Source of the DNA: Candidatus Obscuribacter sp.
Lineage (GTDB): Bacteria; Cyanobacteriota; Vampirovibrionia; Obscuribacterales; Obscuribacteraceae
Assembly: GCA_016712465.1 (NCBI GenBank)
Contig: JADJQZ010000001.1
Location: 4,526,001-4,590,000 of the forward strand
Direction of reading: 5' to 3'
DNA: 64,000 nt
In this document: one piece after another, positions 51,817 to 61,275 of the stretch
Numbering within the stretch: position 1 is the first letter of the stretch
How the letters are laid out: every line of letters starts with the position of its first letter
Position numbers and translations under genes: made by a program
Notes under the pieces: generated by a model
Told to the model about the DNA's origin: nothing
What the model saw: only the letters and a program-made list of their open reading frames with translations
Database searches by the model: none

Positions 51817-53240
51817 AACGCCGTCTCAGCGCAGCCATTACCGCTATCACCGCCTTTCTCTTTCTGAACCTGGCCCTGTCTTTTTTCGCCCCCATAAAAT
51901 TCAACCCCTTCAACTATCCTTACCAGGGTTGGGGCTGGTGGAGCTTTCATGACCTGAGAGCGAGTCAGGAAATTCATAATGTAGCCCTGCTTGGTTCATC
52001 ACTGATGGTGGCAGCGGTCAACAACTGCGATGCCAATTATTTAAATCGCCCCCTCAACCTGACCGAGCACCACCGCTCGATCTACCTGGACGACAAACTG
52101 GAAGCCACCTTCAAAGGCAAGTTCCGCAGCTACAATCTGGCCGGTCCCGGGCAAATGCCCTCCGATGCCTACCTGACCTTGAAAGGTATGCTCAGCACGG
52201 CCCACCGTCCCGACGTAGTTATTTACGGCGTGGCCCCCCGCGACTTTATCGACAGCCAGTTGAGCAGCCCCACCGACACCGAGCCTTTCCATTTCCTCAG
52301 TCGCCTCGTCTCCACCGATGACTGCGCCGGCGGACTCTTCCGCGATCCCCTCGGCAGACTCTCCTGGTTCATCAACAGAAACCTTTATTTTGCGCACCAC
52401 GCCATCGACTGGCAAATGCTACTGGAGCGCAAAACCAATCGCGTCCTCTCCATTCTGACTCCTCTGCCCTACGGCAGCAAACCTTACACGTTCTGGCAAC
52501 GCACCGCCCTGCTACCTAAGTATAAAGCCGGCGAGATTCACCCCAATGCCGTCATCACTCATCCCGTCACTAAAGAGGTGGCAAAAGCCACCTTCAAAGA
52601 CAATACCGGCGAATACAAAGAGCGCTACAAGCGCGCCGACAGACACACCTATGCCACCCAGCTCTATTTTCTGGGCAAACTGGCCAACCTCTGCAAGAAG
52701 GAGCGCATAGAGCTTATCCTGATCAATATGCCTATCGCCAGAGAAAACATAAATGTGCTGGGCGCCCCCACCTATCTGGATTACGTCAGCACTCTGAAAG
52801 AGCGCGCCTACGCCCTCAACATACCCTTCTACGACCTCAACTTCTTCTATCTCTACAACACCGACCTCTACCATGACTACGTGCACCTGAACGCCTTCGG
52901 CGGCGCCAAGTTTCTCGATAGCCTGGTATCCGTCTTAAACTCCGACCCGCGCGCCCAACTGGCCATGCAAATGGCCGGTCGCGAGCTGTGGAAGCAAGAA
53001 CAGATGAACAAACTGGCCACGCCGGTCAATGATGCAACCGACAGTATTCATCGCTTGAAAGAGAAACTAATTGAACACAATCTGATTCAGACCAGCGCTG
53101 GGCACGGCTCCATCAGTAAACTGAGAGAAATAGTCAAACAAGAAGGTGATCGCCTGCGGCGGCAAATCGGCGCCCGCCTCAACAAGGGCAAAGAAGGCAA
53201 CGAGCAAGACCTTGATGATGAGCCGGGGGTAGCAATGTAA
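51813..53240 (+). CDS. Membrane-anchored SGNH-like protein 2 of MBOAT cluster
   Basis: 475 residues, ATG overlapping the previous stop. Same plan as its neighbours: N-terminal helix (AAITAITAFLFLNLALSF), VALLGSSLM, GQMPSDAYLT, YGVAPRDFIDS and DYVHLNAFGGAKFL. About 70 extra residues follow the domain and are charged and helical (LREIVKQEGDRLRRQIG). It shares more residues with gene 1 than with gene 3. Ser and Asp/His of the SGNH dyad are present. Confidence 0.85.
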   Translation: MKRRLSAAITAITAFLFLNLALSFFAPIKFNPFNYPYQGWGWWSFHDLRASQEIHNVALLGSSLMVAAVNNCDANYLNRPLNLTEHHRSIYLDDKLEATFKGKFRSYNLAGPGQMPSDAYLTLKGMLSTAHRPDVVIYGVAPRDFIDSQLSSPTDTEPFHFLSRLVSTDDCAGGLFRDPLGRLSWFINRNLYFAHHAIDWQMLLERKTNRVLSILTPLPYGSKPYTFWQRTALLPKYKAGEIHPNAVITHPVTKEVAKATFKDNTGEYKERYKRADRHTYATQLYFLGKLANLCKKERIELILINMPIARENINVLGAPTYLDYVSTLKERAYALNIPFYDLNFFYLYNTDLYHDYVHLNAFGGAKFLDSLVSVLNSDPRAQLAMQMAGRELWKQEQMNKLATPVNDATDSIHRLKEKLIEHNLIQTSAGHGSISKLREIVKQEGDRLRRQIGARLNKGKEGNEQDLDDEPGVAM

Positions 53241-54526
53241 TGGCCTCCGAGAAGCAAACCACAAGTAAGAGAAAAGTAGCCTTCACCTGGGCCCTGGCTC
53301 TCTTTGCCATGGTGAATGTCGCGCTCTATTCCTATATGACTGCGCAAGGCAATAAATTCGGCAAGCGCGAATTGACTTTAGAAGCACTGCGAGCCACCAA
53401 CTACGAGAAACGGACGGAAGGTCCCTGGGTCTGGTGGGTCACCAAAACTTTCCTGGCCCAGCCCCGCACACCGGATGTGGTACTACTGGGCAGTTCCCAG
53501 ATGGGCTCGGCCATATTTTCCGCCGAGGCCGAACACCGCGGCGCCATAGTCGATACCACCGATGACAGACAGGTCACCAGACTGGCTGCCGAACTGGCCA
53601 GAGCCGGTACAGGCAAGCCCGAGGTATTCAATTTCTCCATGGGTGGTGCCATGGTATCAGACCACTATTTGATGGCTAATACCCTCTTCAAGGGAGAACA
53701 CAAACCCAAAGTGGCCATCATCGGTGTCAATCCCAGAGACTTCATCGACAACAATCTTCCCTCGGCCAGCGCCACCGATACCTTTCACTTCCTCTCCGGT
53801 TATGCCGATCTTGAAAAACTGGCACCGGTTTCCTTCGATGACAGCTTCGGTTATCTGGATTACCTGATCAATCGCCACCTGCCCCTCAAAAAAGCCAACC
53901 TGCTGGTCTACGGCGACCTGCCGCCCTCACTGGGAACCAAGCCCAGCTTCACCAACCCGGAAGGCAAAGGAGCAGTGAAATCCACAGAGAAGAAGCCGGT
54001 GACAACCCAGGTATTGAGGGCCATCTCCGGTTCGGCCGGTGATGTCAAAAAAGGCGAATGGGTCCTGCCGGCCTTCCCACCCTACCTCTACATGGACAAT
54101 TCGAAAGAATACATCAAACGCTACAAGAATGAGCATCCACGCTGCGCAGAGGGACAACGTCGCTACTTTGAGGAACTCTTGAGCTTCCTCGCCGACCAGG
54201 ACATCAAAGTAATAGTAGTGGGTATGCCTTCTCAGGCATGCAACCGCCAGCTTCTCTCCCAGGGGTTCTGGACTGAATTCCGGGGTTTCCTGGCCCGGAC
54301 AACCCAAAATCATGGCGGCACTTATGTGGATCTCTTCGATGATAAACGCTTTCTGGCCGACAAAGACTACCTCGACACGGTACACTTGAACCGTTGGGGC
54401 GGCGGCAAACTCGTGAAAGCAATAGCCGAAGCAACGGCAAACCGCGCCGATATCGTGGCCAGCCTGAAGAACAAACAAGGCACCGCCATCGGTGGCAAGC
54501 CCGGTTCCGAAAGAAAGTGGCAGTAA
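53240..54526 (+). CDS. Membrane-anchored SGNH-like protein 3 of MBOAT cluster
   Basis: 428 residues; the ATG shares its A with the previous stop (TAATG). N-terminal helix (FTWALALFAMVNVALYSYM), VVLLGSSQM, GAMVSDHYLM, IGVNPRDFIDN, DTVHLNRWGGGKLV. In place of the SSLM of the other two it has SSQM, and in place of PSDAYL it has VSDHYL, so it is the most divergent. The catalytic Ser, Asp and His remain. The chain of overlapping starts means that all three copies are made in a fixed ratio. Confidence 0.85.
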   Translation: MASEKQTTSKRKVAFTWALALFAMVNVALYSYMTAQGNKFGKRELTLEALRATNYEKRTEGPWVWWVTKTFLAQPRTPDVVLLGSSQMGSAIFSAEAEHRGAIVDTTDDRQVTRLAAELARAGTGKPEVFNFSMGGAMVSDHYLMANTLFKGEHKPKVAIIGVNPRDFIDNNLPSASATDTFHFLSGYADLEKLAPVSFDDSFGYLDYLINRHLPLKKANLLVYGDLPPSLGTKPSFTNPEGKGAVKSTEKKPVTTQVLRAISGSAGDVKKGEWVLPAFPPYLYMDNSKEYIKRYKNEHPRCAEGQRRYFEELLSFLADQDIKVIVVGMPSQACNRQLLSQGFWTEFRGFLARTTQNHGGTYVDLFDDKRFLADKDYLDTVHLNRWGGGKLVKAIAEATANRADIVASLKNKQGTAIGGKPGSERKWQ

Positions 54527-54548
54527 GACCTGAGGCGAAAAGCAGCTC

Positions 54549-54983
54549 ATGTACAGCGACCTGTTGGATTTTATCGACAAATTCGAATTGAGTAAGGACT
54601 TGTCTGAAGACAGTTCACTCTATCGTATCCATGCAGCAAGAGTAAAAGAGACCGGAGCAACATGCCTCTTGCTCTACCTCGATGGAGAAAACCCGGCCCT
54701 GGTCAAACTGATCGAGACGCTACAGCAGTACGGAGTGCTTACCGTTGATGAGATATACAGGCACCGCAACGAGACTTATGTCATCCTGAAAGCCGATTTC
54801 GACTATAACGCCCACAAAGACGACCCGGCCCTTCTAAGACGCAATGTATTTGAAACCCTGGTGCGCCTTGGTCTCAAAGATTCCAACTGGGAAGAAAAGG
54901 CATCCGGAGCCTTGCTGGCAAACAGAATAGAGCCGGCAGAAGTAAAGGCAGAAATAGAAAAACGCAAAGCCTCAATGCCCTGA
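54549..54983 (+). CDS. Small soluble protein at end of the MBOAT operon
   Basis: 144 residues, ATG 22 bases after the third SGNH-like gene, so probably in the same transcript. It is a mixed alpha/beta protein with regular hydrophobic strands (TCLLLYLDG, ETYVILKADFD) and a charged helix at the end (EPAEVKAEIEKRKAS). There is no signal peptide. I do not recognise it. Its place suggests a cytosolic accessory to the acylation system, but it may only share the transcript. Converges with the next gene at eight bases' distance. Confidence 0.65.
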   Translation: MYSDLLDFIDKFELSKDLSEDSSLYRIHAARVKETGATCLLLYLDGENPALVKLIETLQQYGVLTVDEIYRHRNETYVILKADFDYNAHKDDPALLRRNVFETLVRLGLKDSNWEEKASGALLANRIEPAEVKAEIEKRKASMP

Positions 54984-54991
54984 GACCGGGT

Positions 54992-56392
54992 CTAGATACC
55001 GGGCTTGCCTGCCTTTGGAAACAACAGTCGCCGGGAGAGAAACTCCAGATCATCCCGTCGCCACATCTCCATAATCGGTCTTTCTCCGCCGGGCGGCCAG
55101 GCCGGCTCCGGACCGAAGACCTGCTCATCAAGAACCTTCATGCTCTCATCGTAAATCTTATGCTGCTCTGCTACAGCATTGTCTCCCGTGACCAGAGCCA
55201 GATCGTAAATGCGCGGCATCAAGACATCTTTGTGCTTCTCGAGCACTTCATTCAACACCGCTCGGGCTTTATCAGCCTGTCCGTCCTCATAAAGATAGCG
55301 GGCATAGATGAGCTGATTCTTGTAGCCAGAAGGGCTGCCGGCAATGGCTTCCTCCATAAGCTTCAACGCCTCTTTCAAACGCCCCAGACGAAAGAGAGTC
55401 TCAGCCCGCATGGCTGCTAATTGTGCCTGAGAATTATGATTAGAAAAGAGAGCCTTGTAGGCCCAGGAAAGCGGAAAGGGATGCTCTCGCACCGCTTCAG
55501 CGCTTTCGTAAAGAGCCAGAGCCAGTTTCTTTGAGTCACTCTCCGCTTTGCCTTTGCGAAAGAATTCCCTCTCTGCAATATCAACATTGCGCAGTAAAAG
55601 TTGGGCACCGTAATGGGCTCGCAACATCGTCAACCAGGCAGAAGTAGCATATGCCACATCAAAGAGAGCAAAAGTGATAACGGCAGCACCCATCAACTGC
55701 AGGAACATTTGCCCTTTGACCACCGGCGAATCGAGGCGGTCTTTGAGCCGTTTGTTGACGATCAGGCCAGGGCAAGAAAGCTCGAACAGACGAATTAGCT
55801 GCTTCTGCTTGGTCAGATCAACGGTTGAAAGAGGCAGGCGCGCCACCACATCAGGCACCGGTCTGCCTCCCATCAGGCTGGTATTGTCTCCGCACACGGC
55901 AAGAGATCTCACTTCCAGGGTGCCGAGAAAGGTCAGATAAAGCTCACTCACCGAAGAGATCAGCACTCGTCTTTGACCCAGCACGATAGCCTTGAGACGC
56001 ACATCATCAGAAGCACTACCAACCTTCTCCAATTCCAGAGAGAGAAAACGGTTGAAGTAAATGAGCGGCTGGCCGTGCTTAAAGAAGCGCACCGCGCGCG
56101 TAACCACTTTCGACTCCAGAAAAACAGCGAGAGCATGTCCGACCACAAGGCAAAAGAAGGCAAAGAACGGGAAAATGTAGAGCGGTTCCAGAGAAAACCA
56201 GAACGTCCCGCACAGGAGCGTCAGGAAAAGGAAGCCGAAGACCGGCCAGGCTATACCCACCGTGGTGTAGACCCGGTGGGACAGGCTGGGTTTTAATACC
56301 TGAATTTCGGTATCCTCAGTGCCTGGACTCTTCGAAGATGTAATGGGTGCCCCCTGACCTTGACGCAAAGTAGTAAGACAAATTTGTACCAC
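54992..56392 (-). CDS. TPR-containing membrane protein
   Basis: The frame is open to 56533, but the most upstream part does not look coding. I take the GTG at 56392 (466 residues); a TTG at 56368 is also possible, and the start is uncertain. Two membrane helices (WPVFGFLFLTLLCGTF, YIFPFFAFFCLVVGHALAVFL) are followed by a beta-rich part like the PH-like segments of the kinases at 12.3-16.1 kb. One or two more hydrophobic stretches and a C-terminal set of TPR-like helical pairs come next (RAETLFRLGRLKEALKLMEE, YLYEDGQADKARAVLNEVLE). It looks like a kinase of that group in which the catalytic domain is replaced by TPRs. Single gene. Confidence 0.72.
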   Translation of the reverse strand: MVQICLTTLRQGQGAPITSSKSPGTEDTEIQVLKPSLSHRVYTTVGIAWPVFGFLFLTLLCGTFWFSLEPLYIFPFFAFFCLVVGHALAVFLESKVVTRAVRFFKHGQPLIYFNRFLSLELEKVGSASDDVRLKAIVLGQRRVLISSVSELYLTFLGTLEVRSLAVCGDNTSLMGGRPVPDVVARLPLSTVDLTKQKQLIRLFELSCPGLIVNKRLKDRLDSPVVKGQMFLQLMGAAVITFALFDVAYATSAWLTMLRAHYGAQLLLRNVDIAEREFFRKGKAESDSKKLALALYESAEAVREHPFPLSWAYKALFSNHNSQAQLAAMRAETLFRLGRLKEALKLMEEAIAGSPSGYKNQLIYARYLYEDGQADKARAVLNEVLEKHKDVLMPRIYDLALVTGDNAVAEQHKIYDESMKVLDEQVFGPEPAWPPGGERPIMEMWRRDDLEFLSRRLLFPKAGKPGI

Positions 56393-56683
56393 ATAGAGCC
56401 GAGGCCTGCTCCGGTCACTCCCCCGGCTGCCGAAAATCCCCACGGGAGCATTTCCCGGCAAAACCAGGCTATCTAAAGAAATATTGACCTGGATGGGGGG
56501 AAATACCCCAAAACACCAGCCCTTGCGGAACACATGGGAAATTTCCCGAAAGCCGCAACCAGGCCGACGGTACCAGGGCGGCGATTGCGGGCATCGCCTA
56601 GCTCAGGGGACACTCGGTTTAGAGGGACCTTCAGGCGGGCAATTAAACCACAGGCACTCTTATATATTTATGGAAACTCGATC

Positions 56684-58759
56684 ATGGCACTAATCAGGAA
56701 GGAGATAGGCGAACTGCTGGTGGACAATGGGCTCATCACCTCCGATGAGCTGAAGCTGGTCCAGCAGGAGCGTATGCGCACGGGAGAACCGATTTCCCTC
56801 ATTTTGTCGCGCCTGGGGCTGGCTAACGAAACCCACCTCAAATCCGCTCTGGAAACTCAATACGGCGTCAACTACATCTCCCTGGCGAAAGTTGAGCCTG
56901 AATCCAACGCCCTCGAACTCCTGCCGGAGAAAGTGATGCGCCAGCACCAGGTAGTGCCGCTCTTTCTAGACGGCAAACTGCTGACCGTGGCCATGGTCAA
57001 CCCCAACAACCTGCTCGCTCTGGATGACGTCAAGTATCGACTCAAAAGCATGCAGATCAAACCTGTGGTTTGCACCGAAGACGACTTCCAGCACTTCATG
57101 GAAACCATCTATTCCACAAGACAGGACGAACTGACGGAAGAATGGGAGGAACAGGCCGACCAGACCTTCATTGAGTCGGAAGTAGACCTCTCCAGCTTGA
57201 ACGTGCTAATTGACACGGACGACGCCATCAACGACCTGGACCTGGCCAGGCAGGCCCAGGACGCGCCAATCGTACAATTGGCCAACCAGATCTTAGCGAA
57301 AGCCATCAAGCGGCAGTGTTCCGACGTGCATATCGAACCCCAGGACAAAAACTTGATGGTTCGTTATCGCCTCGACGGCGTGCTATTCGTAGACAGAAGA
57401 CTGCCCAAGGCCATTCTGGCGGCTCTTGTATCGCGCTTCAAAATCATGGCCGATCTGGACATCGCCGAGCGCCGCCTGCCCCAGGACGGCCGCATCAGGG
57501 TGAGGTTCTCCGGCAAAGACATCGACTTCCGTGTTTCGACCATTCCCTCTAAACACGGCGAAAAAGTGGTGATGCGGCAACTGGATAAATCAGGCACCAC
57601 CTTCGGCTTGAACCACTTGATCTCAGACCCGGACACCCTCAACATAATCAGGGAGATGGTCTCAAAGCCTTATGGCATTATCTTCGTAACCGGACCGACC
57701 GGCTCGGGCAAAACCACCAGTTTGTACTCAGCCCTGGCCGAGCGCAACACCCCGGAAGTAAACATTCTCACGGCCGAAGACCCGATTGAATACGAGATGC
57801 CAGGCATCACTCAGGTTCAGGTTTTGAGAGAGAAAGGTCTGGATTTTGCCAGAATCCTTCGTTCCTTCTTGAGGCAAGACCCGGACATCATACTGGTGGG
57901 AGAAACCCGCGATAGAGAAACAGCCAAAATAGCGGTAGAAGCCGCACTCACCGGTCACCTGGTCTTCACCACCCTGCACACCAATGACGCACCAGGAGCG
58001 GTGACACGCCTGGCCGAAATGGAAGTGGACCCATATCTGGTGGCATCTGCTACGGTAGGAGTGATCGCTCAGCGACTTTTGCGGCGAGTCTGCGCCGACT
58101 GCAAAGAAGACTATCGCCCGGAAAGAAGCACCCTCGAGTATCTTGGACTGATGGATAAGAATCAGGAGCGCCTGGCCGAATCTACAATTCAATACTACCG
58201 CCTGCGCATGGACGACGAGGGCATGCCGATTTTCACCCGCGGTAAAGGTTGCGAAAGTTGCAATAAGACCGGCTACAAAAACCGCATCGGCGTCTATGAA
58301 GTGATGCGCATGAATGATGAAATTCGCGACCTGGTATGCAAAAATGCCACCACGGCCATGGTTAGACTGGCTGCTAAACAGTCCGGAATGATCCCCTTGA
58401 AAGATTACAGCTTGCGCCTGGTCGGACAGGGTCTCACTACCGCCGACGAAGTAGTACGCGTCACCCTCTCCGACACCTCGGGAGAAGAGAAACTCTGCGG
58501 CAAATGCCGCAATCCTATCTCCGACGAATTTATCAAATGCCCCTTCTGTCAACACGATCTAAAAGTGTCCTGTCTGCGCTGCGGCATGTTGCAACAAGAC
58601 GGCTGGCAAAGTTGCCCCAAGTGCGGACATTCCAATATAGACACTGCCGACGAATTTTGCTGCCACAGTTGTGAGGCGGAAATTTTCGGCGAATGGCACA
58701 CATGCCCCTACTGCCAGGCGGAAAGACCGGCAGCCGGCTTCAATGCCGTCAATAACTGA
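56684..58759 (+). CDS. pilB: Type IV pilus assembly ATPase PilB with extra C-terminal zinc ribbons
   Basis: 691 residues from the ATG at 56684; frames further up are not likely coding. An MshEN-type N-terminal domain (IGELLVDNGLITSDEL) is followed by the GspE/PilB motor: Walker A GPTGSGKTTS (about 336), Asp box, Walker B with GETRDRETA, His box LHTNDAPGA, and the four-Cys zinc knuckle (CADC...CESC). The family usually ends near 570-600. Here about 85 residues more hold eight or more Cys in CxxC pairs (CGKC, CPFC, CLRC, CPKC, CHSC, CPYC), like stacked zinc ribbons. It powers pilus extension. pilT and pilC follow. Confidence 0.95.
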   Translation: MALIRKEIGELLVDNGLITSDELKLVQQERMRTGEPISLILSRLGLANETHLKSALETQYGVNYISLAKVEPESNALELLPEKVMRQHQVVPLFLDGKLLTVAMVNPNNLLALDDVKYRLKSMQIKPVVCTEDDFQHFMETIYSTRQDELTEEWEEQADQTFIESEVDLSSLNVLIDTDDAINDLDLARQAQDAPIVQLANQILAKAIKRQCSDVHIEPQDKNLMVRYRLDGVLFVDRRLPKAILAALVSRFKIMADLDIAERRLPQDGRIRVRFSGKDIDFRVSTIPSKHGEKVVMRQLDKSGTTFGLNHLISDPDTLNIIREMVSKPYGIIFVTGPTGSGKTTSLYSALAERNTPEVNILTAEDPIEYEMPGITQVQVLREKGLDFARILRSFLRQDPDIILVGETRDRETAKIAVEAALTGHLVFTTLHTNDAPGAVTRLAEMEVDPYLVASATVGVIAQRLLRRVCADCKEDYRPERSTLEYLGLMDKNQERLAESTIQYYRLRMDDEGMPIFTRGKGCESCNKTGYKNRIGVYEVMRMNDEIRDLVCKNATTAMVRLAAKQSGMIPLKDYSLRLVGQGLTTADEVVRVTLSDTSGEEKLCGKCRNPISDEFIKCPFCQHDLKVSCLRCGMLQQDGWQSCPKCGHSNIDTADEFCCHSCEAEIFGEWHTCPYCQAERPAAGFNAVNN

Positions 58760-58811
58760 CAGGCCCGGTAAAACTCAACGGAAAAGAAACAGGCGAAAGA
58801 AAAGAAGGTGA

Positions 58812-59987
58812 ATGATGTCGATTGAGATGCAGGAATTGTTGCAACTCGTCGTGGACAGAGCGGCAAGCGATCTGCATTTAAAGGCGGGGGAGCCACCAAT
58901 CATCAGAGCGGCAGGTAAGCTCACACGAATCAGTTTGCCGATTCTCACCGATGATGATACAAAACGTCTGATTTTCTCATGCCTCAGTGAAGAGCAAAGG
59001 CGCTTTGCCGAACAAAACATGGAGCTTGATTGCGGCTTCGGAGTAGAGGGCCTGGGGCGCTTCCGTGTCAACGTCTACCGGGACAGGGGCTCCTGGGCTG
59101 CAGCACTGAGGGTGGTGCTGTCGCGTATGCCCTCCATGGAAGAACTGGGTCTGGCACCGGTCTGCAAAGAATTTCTCACTAAGCCGCGGGGACTGATATT
59201 AGTCACCGGTCCCACCGGTTCCGGCAAGTCCACCACCCTTGCTTCCATGATCAACGCCATCAATGAGAAGCAGGACAAGCACATTTTAACCATTGAAGAC
59301 CCCATAGAATTCCTGCACCACAACAAATTTTCCATTATCAGTCAAAGAGAAGTCGGCAGCGATACAAAGAGCTTCGCCAACGCTCTGCGCAGCGGGTTAA
59401 GGGAAGACCCGGACGTCATACTGGTCGGCGAGATGCGCGATCTTGAAACCATTCACCTGGCTCTCACAGCCGCCGAAACCGGTCACCTGGTATTCAGCAC
59501 TATCCACACAAGTTCAGCGCCTCAATCGGTAGACCGTATTATCGACGTGTTCCCCCCGGACCAACAACAACAAATCCGCATCATGCTGGCCCATTCTCTG
59601 GTTGGGGTCGTGAGCCAGACTCTCTTGCCTAAAACTGAAGGTGAAGCCGGTGATTCTCCTGTCACCGCCGGCAGAGTCATGGCCATGGAAATATTGATCA
59701 ATAATCCGGCTGTGGCAAACCTGATTAGAGAAGCAAAGACATCGCAAATTTACACGGCCATGCAAATGGGGTCATCATTGGGCATGCAGACACTGGAAGC
59801 CAGTCTGGCCAAACTCGTAAGAGAGGGACTGGTAAGCCACAAGGAAGCCATCCTCAAGTCGAGCCGGCCGGAAGACCTGGAGCAGTTGATCGGCAATCAA
59901 GGCGGTCGAGGCAAAACCGAAGCCAGATCAAGTTATAGCGAAAAATCCGAAAAAGGCTATGGTAGCTCATCATTCGGGAGGTTTTAA
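58812..59987 (+). CDS. pilT: Type IV pilus retraction ATPase PilT
   Basis: 391 residues, ATG. The PilT N-terminal domain starts SDLHLKAGEPP. Walker A GPTGSGKSTT (about 133-142), IEDPIEFLH, Walker B GEMRDLETI, His box STIHTSSAPQSV and the C-terminal helix with NNPAVANLIREAKTSQI, a PilT hallmark, are all present. A Gly/Ser-rich tail of about 40 residues is longer than usual. It removes pilin subunits and pulls back the pilus. 53 bases after pilB. Confidence 0.96.
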   Translation: MMSIEMQELLQLVVDRAASDLHLKAGEPPIIRAAGKLTRISLPILTDDDTKRLIFSCLSEEQRRFAEQNMELDCGFGVEGLGRFRVNVYRDRGSWAAALRVVLSRMPSMEELGLAPVCKEFLTKPRGLILVTGPTGSGKSTTLASMINAINEKQDKHILTIEDPIEFLHHNKFSIISQREVGSDTKSFANALRSGLREDPDVILVGEMRDLETIHLALTAAETGHLVFSTIHTSSAPQSVDRIIDVFPPDQQQQIRIMLAHSLVGVVSQTLLPKTEGEAGDSPVTAGRVMAMEILINNPAVANLIREAKTSQIYTAMQMGSSLGMQTLEASLAKLVREGLVSHKEAILKSSRPEDLEQLIGNQGGRGKTEARSSYSEKSEKGYGSSSFGRF

Positions 59988-60033
59988 GGTCCGGGGCGCA
60001 CTACAAGCAAGCAAGCTCTGGTAAATTATTGCT

Positions 60034-61275
60034 ATGGAATTTGTCTATAAGATTAAAGATGAACAGGGACGCTTGAAAGAGGCAATTGCCAGCGCCGAAT
60101 CATCGAGCGTACTGAAAGCCAGGCTGCAGGCTCGAGGCATCGACGTAGTCGAGATTCGCGAGAGCACCGCAGCCGGTGACATGCAAGCGCGCTGGAAGAA
60201 CCTGCAAACCAATGTGCTACAGGTTGACCTCTTCGAGAGAGTAACTATCAAAGACATGGTGGTTTTCTCAAGGCAATTTGCAGCCATGATTAGCTCCGGC
60301 GTAGCAATGCTGCGCACCCTGACCATCATCGTGGACCAGTGCCCGAACCGCAAACTGAAACGCAGCCTGGATGACATCAGGCAATCAATCGAAGCTGGTC
60401 TTTCCCTCTCGGATGCTATGAGTAGACATCCACAGATCTTTGACAAGCTCTACGTTTCCATGATCAAAGCCGGAGAAACCGGCGGCATCCTGGCCGACGT
60501 TCTCAAACGCCTGGCAGACTTCCTGGAATCCAAGTCCAAACTCAATCAGAAAGTAAGAGCAGCCATGGTTTACCCCCTGGTGGTGCTGGTTGTTTCCGTC
60601 GGCGTCTTCTGGGGCATGCTCACCTTTATCCTGCCTATCTTTGAAGGATTGTTTCGCAATATTGGCTCGGAGCTACCGGCCTACACTCAGTTTCTCGTAT
60701 CCCTTTCCCAGTACATGCGCTCCATCTGGGCCTTTCTATTTATGATCATCCTGGCTGTCTCGGGCTGGCTCTTGAAGCGCTACTACGCCACACCTCCCGG
60801 ACGCCTGCACATAGATACCATCCTCTATGGGCTGCCTCTGGCCGGCGACCTCATTTCCAAAGTAGCCATAGCGCGCTTTTCCCGCACCTTCGGCACCCTC
60901 CTTCGGGCCGGGGTACCCATGCTCACAGCCCTTGATGTGGTTAAGGACACGGCCGACAATGCCGTGGTGGCTAATTCCATCGGCAAAATTTATACCGATG
61001 TCCGGCAGGGTGGCAGCCTCTCTAAACCCATGGCCAAGTCTTCTGTCTTTCCCACCATGGTTACGCAGATGGTGGCAGTAGGAGAAGAAACCGGACGCCT
61101 GGATGAGATGCTCTCAAAGGTAGCGGATTTCTATGATATGGAAGTAGAAAACGCTGTGGAAGCCCTCACTTCACTCCTTGAACCGGTGATGGTGGTAGGC
61201 ATCGGCGGCATCGTTGGCTCTATCGTAATAGGCATGTACCTGCCTATCTTCACGGTAATCAATCAGTTGCGTTAG
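60034..61275 (+). CDS. pilC: Type IV pilus inner-membrane platform protein PilC
   Basis: 413 residues, ATG. An N-terminal cytoplasmic segment is followed by two GspF/PilC domains, each a helical bundle before membrane helices: KDMVVFSRQFAAMISSGVAMLRTL...IKAGETGGILADVLKRLA and ISKVAIARFSRTFGTLLRAGV...VAVGEETGRLDEMLSKVA. The helices LVVLVVSVGVFWGMLTF and VVGIGGIVGSIVIGMYLP are visible. It forms the platform on which PilB and PilT act. No pilin or PilM-Q gene follows, so the pilus genes are split in this genome. Confidence 0.96.
   Translation: MEFVYKIKDEQGRLKEAIASAESSSVLKARLQARGIDVVEIRESTAAGDMQARWKNLQTNVLQVDLFERVTIKDMVVFSRQFAAMISSGVAMLRTLTIIVDQCPNRKLKRSLDDIRQSIEAGLSLSDAMSRHPQIFDKLYVSMIKAGETGGILADVLKRLADFLESKSKLNQKVRAAMVYPLVVLVVSVGVFWGMLTFILPIFEGLFRNIGSELPAYTQFLVSLSQYMRSIWAFLFMIILAVSGWLLKRYYATPPGRLHIDTILYGLPLAGDLISKVAIARFSRTFGTLLRAGVPMLTALDVVKDTADNAVVANSIGKIYTDVRQGGSLSKPMAKSSVFPTMVTQMVAVGEETGRLDEMLSKVADFYDMEVENAVEALTSLLEPVMVVGIGGIVGSIVIGMYLPIFTVINQLR

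Noticed and set aside
56393..56533. N-terminal extension of the TPR protein up to 56533
   Set aside because: The extension has no protein-like pattern and no ribosome site, and starting the protein later leaves the first membrane helix near the N-terminus.
56534..56683. 50-residue N-terminal extension of PilB
   Set aside because: The ATG at 56684 begins the conserved MshEN-type domain and fits the family; the upstream part is Arg/Gly-rich noncoding-like sequence.
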